A stretch of 64,000 nt of DNA, from the NCBI RefSeq assembly GCF_028282165.1, contig NZ_JANQIM010000034.1, positions 62,001 to 126,000 on the forward strand. Direction: 5' to 3'. The notes under the pieces were generated by a model that saw only the letters and a list, made by a program, of their open reading frames with translations, had not been told where the DNA came from and searched no databases. Of this stretch, positions 39,401 to 45,617 are shown piece after piece; the stretch's first letter is position 1, and every line of letters begins with the position of its first letter. The position numbers were made by a program, and so were the translations under genes. This DNA is from Winogradskyella sp. Its GTDB lineage: Bacteria > Bacteroidota > Bacteroidia > Flavobacteriales > Flavobacteriaceae.

Positions 39401-39589
39401 ACAATTGATTTATTACGTGGGCTTGTAGTAAATGAAAACAAACAAATAATCCTATCAACCCATGATGAAAACTTTTTCAACCTTCTAAAGAAAAAAATCC
39501 CTAAAGACATCTTTAAGTCTAAATTTCTAGAGTTAGAGTCGTTTGGCAAATTGAAAAAAGAAGAAAGTAATGATATGTTAATGGCCTAA
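36449..39589 (+). CDS. Rad50/SMC-like ABC ATPase (LmuB-like) with zinc hook
   Basis: A 1046-residue SMC-family ATPase. Walker A is APNGFGKTS (K45), the signature region YFSQAQINVLSLS (about S943), Walker B CIFIDDP (D971, D972), the D-loop QSMD and the His switch STHDENF (H1005). Between the ATPase halves lie two long coiled coils (about 170-515 and 545-890) joined by a Rad50-type zinc hook CPLC (C530, C533). It should dimerise through the hook and act as the DNA-sensing core of the Lamassu/ABC-3C complex. It overlaps the middle-component gene by 11 nt; the patatin gene begins 10 nt after it. Confidence 0.9.
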   Translation: MKFKQVEVSAFRIYNKPENSTFNFTTNTGEIADFVAIYAPNGFGKTSFYDAIEWGITNNVQRFWQNKNTQGSIDALRASNEKQVKLLRNNNAKSNIKTYVKITTDSEELTPRILKVHGKRKTDIDKAENVENRSFRQVILSQEWISSFLKEVDGERRYQLFMQNPDLVRIDNYYEGVKILYKENQKMIESLEQEITKIKLDIDPQSDYNPLETINSQITEINKELNENKVSLIELSASKEEIKDFRDLISSRVISHDKEKSLNEILSQIKKIKIGDSNIVGIEAFYSLKKDLEEINKRIKETQSNLQKFLDLQKAQNKLANEKKNIADLIKQESEHKKVLKSYDYYNTVKEKIEEKTKQGKSIEKDQFVLETKIEDLTNQESTITNRIESLIKQKLDLEEKEKDLPSLESRASHLDKEKSKFEKLNEKNKLEIEKLSSKINSIEDEINELEKVKIETNNCDYSLLLIHDQSDLIDLTNELIKANDDKRNLELKVKELNEQINQQKSLNTTIEEFINAGLNIVNDVQDSKCPLCEHQYNSYKELISRISNNKALNNILKELLLNKNKIREEINKKTKKINEGNRKLIKFYDQKINKLNKGKEVLEEKLDSLNKSQRKIIEKLKSLKNEAEEIGIKLNGLTINEYKKQLKDSLSKVSTEIDSLNKKLSEIKKELSKLKNMHRNNVAKLDFIKAENQNLEKGEKYVSVLEWLTNNIASENSTKVDLQEKLTELTNRIKQLRKDILETEKLISVYEKDLSSFNQEAQLKIELSLLKNQKEVDKQIQEFKYFVKDKFSIEVDGFNQKTLIEFLGKRENELKEELKKHNKLKEGFMKLEKYAENLYPFLQSEKAKLILKKKENELSFLQKSVTPLLKVEKKNTRDYIDKRIKDFFYENLINDLYSKIDPHPDFKSVKFVADLDTGRPRLDIFVKNQENEVSLIPNLYFSQAQINVLSLSIFMASALNSDEYNCIFIDDPIQSMDSINLLSTIDLLRGLVVNENKQIILSTHDENFFNLLKKKIPKDIFKSKFLELESFGKLKKEESNDMLMA

Positions 39590-39599
39590 TTAGATTTTC

Positions 39600-40961
39600 A
39601 TGGAAAAAAAATATAAGATACTATCGCTCGATGGTGGAGGAAGTTGGGCAATACTTCAAGTCTTAACCTTGAAGGATATATTTCTTAAAAGGTACCCAAA
39701 TAAGAAAATTAAGGGACATGAAGTTTTAAGACATTTTGATTTGGTCATAGCAAATTCAGGAGGCAGCATGGTTTTAGCAGCATTAGCATGTAACTGGACT
39801 TTTGATGACATTATTAAGCTTTTTGATGACAAAGAAATAAGAGAGAAAATTTTCACGAAATTAAATTTTAGCCAGAAGTATTTTCCTGCTAATTTCATGA
39901 GTCTATTTGGTGTAAAATCAGTTGGTACTCGATACTCTACTACAGCTAAAAAGAAAGCCTTAGAAGATATTTTAATAATAGACAACATGAAAAGGCTAAA
40001 TGATGTTACTCTTTCGGAGCTTCCAAAAATAATAGGAAAAGAATCTTTAGAAATTGTTGTCACGACTTTTGATATTATCAATAAAAGGGCAAAGTTTTTT
40101 AGGTCTAATATGGATAGCAAAGCCAGAGCAGAAGTTGTAGCAGGTTTAGATCATTTCGAGCAGGTCAGCCTAGTTGGAGCAATCCATGGAGCGTCAAATG
40201 CCCCAGTGAATTATTTTGATTTCCCAGCCGTATTAGTTCCTAAAATAAAAGGACTTATAAACAAAAGAAGACGTTATTTATGGGATGGTGCTTTGAGTGG
40301 ATTTAATAACCCCATAATGGCTGGGCTGACAGAGGCATTTGCAAACAATATAAATAGGGAGAACATTCATGTATTATCAATAGGAACCGCTGGAAAGTTG
40401 ATTTCTAATGAAGACTCCGATAATTTTAGAGATCAATATTATAGCACTCTTTTAGGAAAAAAAATAATAAGAACAGAAGATGGGGGAAAAATTGATTTTG
40501 ACAAAACACTTAATTGGAAAGTGCTTGGTTTTAGAATCAAAAAACCTAAAGTCTTTTTCCGTTTATTTAAAGGCGGTCGTTTCTATTCATCTATAATTTC
40601 AAATCTATCTCAGTCAATTTTATTTGAACCGCAATCATGGGCATCATATAGTGCCTACACAAGTTTGTTTTCAGGAAGAATTGATAATGCAAATGAAAAT
40701 AACAGGAGATTTATTAGGCTGTCTCCTCAGATAATAAAAGAAAACAATTCTAATGAATTGATAAATAAATTGTACGATTTAGATATGGATGTCACTAAAC
40801 AAGACGAAATACAACTATTAAAATCTTGCTATGATGAATGGAAAAAAGGCACTATAAAAAATGAACCTGTACAATGGACAAAAACGATACATGGAGATTA
40901 TATTTTTGCAAAAGGACATCAGCATTACGTCGATGCTTTGAGCGATTTAAATTGGCTATAA
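39600..40961 (+). CDS. Patatin-like phospholipase
   Basis: A 453-residue patatin-fold acyl hydrolase without signal peptide. The oxyanion loop is DGGGSWA (11-17), the nucleophile elbow ANSGGS with S53, and the catalytic Asp is in YLWDGAL (D229). The elbow reads AxSxG instead of GxSxG, and the loop lacks the usual Arg (DGGGxRG); both appear to belong to a bacterial subfamily, so activity is still expected. Patatin effectors degrade membrane phospholipids in CBASS, but no cyclase is present here. It is 10 nt after the ATPase and 3 nt before the nuclease-fold gene, so it is in the same operon. Confidence 0.85.
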   Translation: MEKKYKILSLDGGGSWAILQVLTLKDIFLKRYPNKKIKGHEVLRHFDLVIANSGGSMVLAALACNWTFDDIIKLFDDKEIREKIFTKLNFSQKYFPANFMSLFGVKSVGTRYSTTAKKKALEDILIIDNMKRLNDVTLSELPKIIGKESLEIVVTTFDIINKRAKFFRSNMDSKARAEVVAGLDHFEQVSLVGAIHGASNAPVNYFDFPAVLVPKIKGLINKRRRYLWDGALSGFNNPIMAGLTEAFANNINRENIHVLSIGTAGKLISNEDSDNFRDQYYSTLLGKKIIRTEDGGKIDFDKTLNWKVLGFRIKKPKVFFRLFKGGRFYSSIISNLSQSILFEPQSWASYSAYTSLFSGRIDNANENNRRFIRLSPQIIKENNSNELINKLYDLDMDVTKQDEIQLLKSCYDEWKKGTIKNEPVQWTKTIHGDYIFAKGHQHYVDALSDLNWL

Positions 40962-40964
40962 ATT

Positions 40965-41456
40965 ATGTATTTAGATTTCAATGAAATTAAAGACGGAAGG
41001 CAGTTCGAAGAACTTACTGCTTTACATTTAGAAGAAAAATTCAACAATCATATCAAAGATATAGAAATAAGAAAATCGGGAGTAGGTGCTGATGGTGGCA
41101 GAGATATTTTAGTTGATTTTAAAGTTACTGATGGCATACAATCTTTTAATAGAAAATGGATTGTTCAATGTAAATTCCGCAATATTAATATTTCCACAAA
41201 TGTCATTAACGATGTAAATATCCCATCTCTTATACATTCTTATGGAGCTTCTGGATATTTAATAATATGCAGAAAAAGACCAACAAGCAAACTTAGTAAT
41301 TTCATAGAGCAATTAAATCTAAATTGTAAGTTTGGCTATAAATATCAAATTTGGTCTGGTGAACAGTTCAAGCGCTCATTACTGACCAGCACCAATCATA
41401 CTTTTATGCAATTTTTCCCTAACTATTATAAATATTTAACTAGAGAAGACAAATGA
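40965..41456 (+). CDS. Small Mrr-like PD-(D/E)xK nuclease-fold protein
   Basis: A 163-residue protein that is essentially one restriction-endonuclease-like domain: FEELTALHLEEKF helix, then GADGGRDILVDF (D47) and WIVQCKFR (Q68, K70), the D...QxK arrangement of the Mrr group. It may cut DNA or serve as a DNA-docking/recruiting domain. It lacks any partner domain of its own, and its stop overlaps the TIR gene by 4 nt, so the two proteins probably work together. Confidence 0.75.
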   Translation: MYLDFNEIKDGRQFEELTALHLEEKFNNHIKDIEIRKSGVGADGGRDILVDFKVTDGIQSFNRKWIVQCKFRNINISTNVINDVNIPSLIHSYGASGYLIICRKRPTSKLSNFIEQLNLNCKFGYKYQIWSGEQFKRSLLTSTNHTFMQFFPNYYKYLTREDK

Positions 41457-42280
41457 ACGTGTTTTTTTCATATTCTGTTCCTAATAAAGATCATTCTGTT
41501 ATTACAATGTTATCTAATCGCTTGAGAGAAAAAGAATTTAAGTTTACTACAAGCTATAATCTATTAATCTCTGAAGATAATTACACAACAAATAGTCTAA
41601 TAAGCAATTCCAATATTTTTATTTGTCTCATATCTAAAAAAGAAAACAAAAATAAAATTATTAAAGAACTAGAATTTGCAAAATCGGCGGGTATACTTAC
41701 AATTCCGCTAATTGAAAACGGATTAAAATTTAATCCAAAATTGAAAGAAGAAATTATTGTCTTTGACAGAAATAACCTAAACCAAAGTGTTAGCCAGATT
41801 TTCCAAAAAAAAGATCGTATCAGGGGCGATTTGAATTTATTCTATTGGAGTGCCGTTGAAGAAATGATTTTAGAGATGATAAAAGCAATTTCCGTTAAAA
41901 ATAATGAGTATGAAACGGATATTTGGTTTCAAGTAAGTAATCCTTATTTAGAAAAAATACATAAACCTTCTTTAGAACATAATTTCCCAAGTGTCTTCTC
42001 AAAACAATTAACTACGTCAACTTTGGGAAGAAGTCAAAATAATTTAATGGCGAATATTATTCAGGTTGTTTACAATTGGGAATTAAGCAACGAAGAAAAG
42101 TCAACTAAAGAAAGTGAAGCTATTATAAATGATGCTATTAAAGCTTTTAATAATTCAATAAAAAAGAAGGCTAAAGGTCGTCATAAAAAAAATAAAAAAG
42201 CTTATTTTAAGTCTATTAATGATGAATTAGAAAAAATAGGAAGAGGGTTGATTAAAAGGATAAATAGACTTCCAAAATAA
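41453..42280 (+). CDS. TIR-like domain protein with uncharacterised C-terminal domain
   Basis: A 275-residue protein. Residues 1-115 look like a TIR domain: MNVFFSYS (box 1), SNSNIFICLISK (strand D region) and KIIKELEFAKSAGILTIPLI, in which E72 occupies the usual place of the NAD-cleaving glutamate. The usual Trp/Ser residues before the Glu are replaced, so enzymatic activity is not certain. Residues 140-275 are a helical, very basic tail (KKKAKGRHKKNKKAYFKS) that I cannot assign; it could bind nucleic acid. It is translated in overlap with the nuclease-fold gene. Confidence 0.68.
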   Translation: MNVFFSYSVPNKDHSVITMLSNRLREKEFKFTTSYNLLISEDNYTTNSLISNSNIFICLISKKENKNKIIKELEFAKSAGILTIPLIENGLKFNPKLKEEIIVFDRNNLNQSVSQIFQKKDRIRGDLNLFYWSAVEEMILEMIKAISVKNNEYETDIWFQVSNPYLEKIHKPSLEHNFPSVFSKQLTTSTLGRSQNNLMANIIQVVYNWELSNEEKSTKESEAIINDAIKAFNNSIKKKAKGRHKKNKKAYFKSINDELEKIGRGLIKRINRLPK

Positions 42281-42478
42281 TAATCAAATTATGGTGTCAA
42301 TTGCAAATACTAAATACCCAAATCATTACCGCCATTTTTTGTGCCTGATTTGAAAACTCCTGATTCTAGTTTTAATCACTTGTTAATAAGATTAAATGAT
42401 AATACAAAGATTATTTAGGTATAGAACAACAAATAAGATTAATAGAACCGCTCAAGGATAAAATTAAAGACAAGTTAG
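42281..42478. other. 198-bp gap before the REase-NACHT gene
   Basis: It separates the seven-gene operon from the last defence gene and probably holds a promoter for the latter. No clear -7 box or terminator was identified. Confidence 0.4.
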
Positions 42479-45103
42479 ATGAAAAACAATAGTTCAAATG
42501 GCAATGAACCAGAATGGTTGAAATTTGAAAAAGAAGTGGCTAAACTTTTTGAGCTATTCGGTTATGATCAAGTTATTCATGATGTAAAAATGGATGCAGG
42601 TCAATGTGATGTTTTGGCTATTTCAAATAAAAGAGATAGAGCAAATATCATTGCAGAATGTAAACTAAAAAGTAAGTCATCTTCTAAAGTTGGTATAGTA
42701 GATGTCCAAAACTTTATAAATAAAGTAAGTAACTACAGAAGTGAGGGGAAAATTGACCAAGGTTATCTAATAACAAATAATGGATTTACATCCGATGCAA
42801 AAGCGGCCATTAATGATAGAGTCAAAAACTTTGTTTTTTTACTTACCTATGATGAACTAATTCAGAGTCTATTATCTATTAAAAATTATTTAGAAGACTA
42901 CATATACGAATACGACAAGAGTCGTGATGGTGATAAGTTTGTTGATTTAAAACTCATTAATACCACCACACTAAACGAAACAATCCTTGATTGTACACCA
43001 GGTGATCTAATAAAATCTAAAAAAGACAGCTGTTCATATCTAGTGGTTGATAAACAGTCCTTGTATCACAAAGAGCTAGAGTTACCTTTTATAGATTATT
43101 CTCATAGTAAATCCAACCCTAGTCTAAACATTGTAGATTTTTTAAAAGAGGAAAAAAGAATTGAAGAACTTCGTCTAAAATCACAAAATGATTATACCCG
43201 AAAAAAACTTGAGTGTCTGACAAATTCAGTTAAAAAAGTAGCAGCCAAAAAAAATGAAGAAATGCTACCGCATTTATTTATAAATGTTAAAGATCTTTTT
43301 TTAAACGAAAATAAATTGAGTCCAATAGAAGCGACAAGATTATTGTTGAATGATTGGGAGAAGTACGGAGGTGGAAGCGGCAGTAAGCTTAAGAGAAAAT
43401 ATAAATTAAGGTCAGAAATTCAGAGAGAAATCTTGGCTGATTTTAATACCAATTTAAAATTTGTATCATTAGAAAGCCCTAAGATTCATCCTTTTTTATC
43501 CAATTATCTCATTTATGTTTATGATAACCTAAATATACGTCGTAAAGATTTTCTTTCGGCAAGTGAGAATATTATTGAAGTTTTTGAATCAGATACTAGA
43601 ACAATTCCAAAATTAAAACTACTAATTGAAGAACAAGCTTTTGATTCATTGAATGAGTTTTTACATTCCCATTCATCACAAATTCTTGTACTTATTGGAG
43701 ATTATGGAGCTGGAAAGACAACAATCATTAAAAAACTAATGAGAACATTAGCTCAAGAAAAACTTAACAATAAAACTGACCCAAAACATAGAACACCTCT
43801 ATATATAACACTTAAAGATTATAGTAAAGTTCCTGATATGCAAAGCCTAATAAAGCTTTTCTTGAGAGATAATGCAGACCTTGATGATGTTTCAATAAGA
43901 ACTTTTAAAAAATTAAATGAACAAGGTCGTTTCGTTTTGCTTTTAGATGCATTTGATGAAATGCTCAAACAAGTCACAAAAGCAGATCGTCGAAGATGTT
44001 TCAAAGAAATATCCAACCTGGTCAATGAAAACTCAAAAATTATATTGACTGGACGACCCTCTTATTTCAATGACTACTTAGAGTTTAAAGAAAATCTTGA
44101 AATTTTAATCAATGACAATGATTTTCAAGATAAGAACCCTATTTCGTACGAAATAAGATGCTTACAACTGCTTGATGAAGAGAAGGTAGAAGAGTTAATA
44201 AAAAAGGTTATACCTAGTGACTCATCAAATATTCTTGATTTAATACTTGACAAACCAAATCTTATGGATTTAGCAAGAAGACCCGTTTTAGCAAACATGA
44301 TTGCAAACAGCGGGAATGAACTAGTAAAGTTAGAATCAAAAGAGATTTCGGCCAGAGATATTTACAAAATTTACACAAATAAATGGGTTGAAATAGAGGA
44401 AGATAAGGGAGAGTTCAGAATATTAAATAGTTCAAAGAAAAAGCATACTTTTTTGCAATATCTAGCTATGCAAATGCATATTTCAGGTAATTGGCATATA
44501 CACTACAGCGATTTAGATGAATCAATAAATAAGTATTTTGATCTTGATAATAATATTAAATTAGATCATTTCAGTCACGATATAAGAACTTGTTCTTTTC
44601 TTTCCAGAACAGACGATGGTTATTATTTTTTTATTCACAAATCTTTTATGGAGTACTTCATCGCTTGCGAATTTGTGCAACTGGAAAATTCGCCATTTTG
44701 TGAGTCTTTTTCAAATGATTTGACTCATGAGATTATTGATCTGCTAGATTTTAGTGCCCTTCCTGCTCATTTTAGTGATCTTTTGCATATCAGGCCTCAT
44801 TTAGAAAACTGCCTGAGTGACATTATCGCATTAAAAAGTAAAATGGTGAAAGAATCATTATATGAAGAAGCCCGTTATTTTCGAGATGCCGAAAAAATAA
44901 TTGAAGATACTTTGTCAAAATTCAACTCATTTTTTACAATGGAAAAATCAAATCATCTACAAGAGATGATGAAATGGCGGCAAGAATTAATTAATATTTA
45001 CTCTTCATTAGACACACCTCAAAGGAATGAATTCAGATTTGTTATTCGTAAAAACTTTGAACACATAGACCTGAAATATAATATGAAATTTAATTTTGAG
45101 TAA
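42479..45103 (+). CDS. REase-NACHT protein (bacterial NLR-like defence NTPase)
   Basis: An 874-residue protein. Residues 10-120 form an Mrr-like PD-(D/E)xK nuclease domain (D44 in GQCDVLAIS, ECK with E60 and K62). A helical linker follows, then a NACHT-type STAND NTPase: Walker A GDYGAGKTT (K413), Walker B FVLLLDAFDEM (D490-E494), sensor ILTGRPSYF, and the winged-helix region ending in FFIHKSFMEYFIACEFV. The C-terminal ~180 residues are a short helical sensor without LRRs. Such bacterial NACHT proteins recognise phage components and activate the N-terminal nuclease. It stands as a single-gene system at the right end of the element. Confidence 0.88.
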   Translation: MKNNSSNGNEPEWLKFEKEVAKLFELFGYDQVIHDVKMDAGQCDVLAISNKRDRANIIAECKLKSKSSSKVGIVDVQNFINKVSNYRSEGKIDQGYLITNNGFTSDAKAAINDRVKNFVFLLTYDELIQSLLSIKNYLEDYIYEYDKSRDGDKFVDLKLINTTTLNETILDCTPGDLIKSKKDSCSYLVVDKQSLYHKELELPFIDYSHSKSNPSLNIVDFLKEEKRIEELRLKSQNDYTRKKLECLTNSVKKVAAKKNEEMLPHLFINVKDLFLNENKLSPIEATRLLLNDWEKYGGGSGSKLKRKYKLRSEIQREILADFNTNLKFVSLESPKIHPFLSNYLIYVYDNLNIRRKDFLSASENIIEVFESDTRTIPKLKLLIEEQAFDSLNEFLHSHSSQILVLIGDYGAGKTTIIKKLMRTLAQEKLNNKTDPKHRTPLYITLKDYSKVPDMQSLIKLFLRDNADLDDVSIRTFKKLNEQGRFVLLLDAFDEMLKQVTKADRRRCFKEISNLVNENSKIILTGRPSYFNDYLEFKENLEILINDNDFQDKNPISYEIRCLQLLDEEKVEELIKKVIPSDSSNILDLILDKPNLMDLARRPVLANMIANSGNELVKLESKEISARDIYKIYTNKWVEIEEDKGEFRILNSSKKKHTFLQYLAMQMHISGNWHIHYSDLDESINKYFDLDNNIKLDHFSHDIRTCSFLSRTDDGYYFFIHKSFMEYFIACEFVQLENSPFCESFSNDLTHEIIDLLDFSALPAHFSDLLHIRPHLENCLSDIIALKSKMVKESLYEEARYFRDAEKIIEDTLSKFNSFFTMEKSNHLQEMMKWRQELINIYSSLDTPQRNEFRFVIRKNFEHIDLKYNMKFNFE

Positions 45104-45119
45104 GTGAAACAAAAATAAT

Positions 45120-45138
45120 CGTACAAAAATCATACATT
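45120..45138. promoter_or_regulatory. Candidate recombinase arm site, right end
   Basis: CGTACAAAAATCATACATT matches the left-end site at 28868-28886 in 17 of 19 positions, in the same orientation, 53 bp inside the right att repeat. Confidence 0.5.
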
Positions 45139-45144
45139 GAATGA

Positions 45145-45191
45145 ACAAAAAAAACCGCAATCACTTAATTATTAATGAATTACGGTTTTTA
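45145..45191 (-). terminator. Element-encoded terminator for tRNA-Leu
   Basis: On the minus strand, just downstream of the tRNA, an imperfect stem (AAACCGTAATTCA pairing with TGATTGCGGTTT) is followed by a T run. It replaces the tRNA terminator that the insertion moved 16.5 kb away. Confidence 0.65.
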
Positions 45192-45215
45192 AAAGTACTG
45201 AAGGCGGGACTTGAA
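45192..45215. repeat. attR: 24-bp direct repeat within tRNA-Leu 3' end
   Basis: Identical to 28710-28733. It covers the last bases of the tRNA acceptor stem and part of the T arm plus four bases beyond, so insertion restored a complete tRNA gene. Confidence 0.93.
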
Positions 45216-45280
45216 CCCGCACGGCCATAATGGCCATTGGATTTTAAGTCCAACGTGTCTACCAATTCCACCACTTCAGC
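45196..45280 (-). tRNA. tRNA-Leu (anticodon UAA)
   Basis: An 85-nt class II tRNA. The acceptor GCTGAAG pairs with CTTCAGT (one G-U), discriminator A. The anticodon stem TTGGA/TCCAA encloses CTTAAAA, giving anticodon TAA. A long variable arm (TGGCCATTATGGCC) and the T arm GCGGGTTCAAGTCCCGC are present. CCA is not encoded. It is the integration target of the element. Confidence 0.95.
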
Positions 45281-45315
45281 ATCCTAGTTGCGGACAGCAA
45301 CTTAATTATATTATA

Positions 45316-45336
45316 GAGCGAAAGACGGGATTTGAA
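45316..45336 (-). repeat. Orphan 3' fragment of tRNA-Gly (21 bp)
   Basis: Identical to 45449-45469, the 3' end of the intact tRNA-Gly just upstream in transcription. The rest of the tRNA is absent. A hairpin (TGCTGAT...ATCAGCA, 45337-45361) follows. The geometry equals that of attL versus tRNA-Leu, so it may be a scar of an older insertion. Confidence 0.75.
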
Positions 45337-45449
45337 TGCTGATGAAGCGTGCTTATCAGCATTCTGACATTTCTGCTAGAAATCGTCAGCACCACAATCC
45401 TCACTTTTATCAAACAAACTTTCCATCAACCCAGAATGTTTGATTTCTG

Positions 45450-45521
45450 AGCGAAAGACGGGATTTGAACCCGCGACCCTCACCTTGGCAAGGTGATGCT
45501 CTACCCCTGAGCTACTTTCGC
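45450..45521 (-). tRNA. tRNA-Gly (anticodon GCC)
   Basis: A 72-nt tRNA. The acceptor GCGAAAG pairs with CTTTCGC, discriminator U as usual for glycine. D arm AGCTCAGGGGTAGAGC, anticodon loop TTGCCAA (GCC) and T arm CGGGTTCAAATCCCG are present. It lies between mutS and tRNA-Leu on the same strand. Confidence 0.95.
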
Positions 45522-45617
45522 GTAGTCTTCTAAAGAACTATTTCGCTTTAAAAGCGGATGCAAATTTAAACTATTTCTTAGAAATGCAAAGACTTTTTTG
45601 AAATAAATTGAAAGCGG

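Larger units (their letters stand above)
28710..45215. mobile_element. 16.5-kb tRNA-Leu-integrated element carrying a defence island
   Basis: The ends are a perfect 24-bp direct repeat, one copy at 28710-28733 and one at 45192-45215. The right copy overlaps the 3' end of the intact tRNA-Leu gene; the left copy has only the tRNA tip. A tyrosine recombinase gene lies 208 bp inside the left end. Inside are an excisionase-like HTH, a Rep-like protein, an XRE repressor and eight defence-type genes. No relaxase, coupling protein, T4SS or virion genes are visible, so it is best described as a genomic island able to excise and perhaps replicate, possibly mobilised by a helper. Confidence 0.93.

Noticed and set aside
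36449..39589. Housekeeping SbcC/Rad50
   Set aside because: No SbcD nuclease is adjacent, and the gene sits between a middle-component gene and effectors in an integrated element.
36449..42280. CBASS system because of the patatin effector
   Set aside because: No CD-NTase (cyclase) or Cap2/Cap3 gene is present anywhere in the element.
41453..42280. Thoeris system because of the TIR-like gene
   Set aside because: No ThsA-like (sirtuin/SLOG or membrane) partner is nearby; the neighbours are lipase and nuclease-fold genes.
28710..45215. Prophage or conjugative element
   Set aside because: No capsid, terminase, tail, lysis, relaxase, coupling or T4SS genes were found.
45337..45361. Hairpin after the tRNA-Gly fragment as a terminator
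   Set aside because: The stem is good but no T run follows on either strand.
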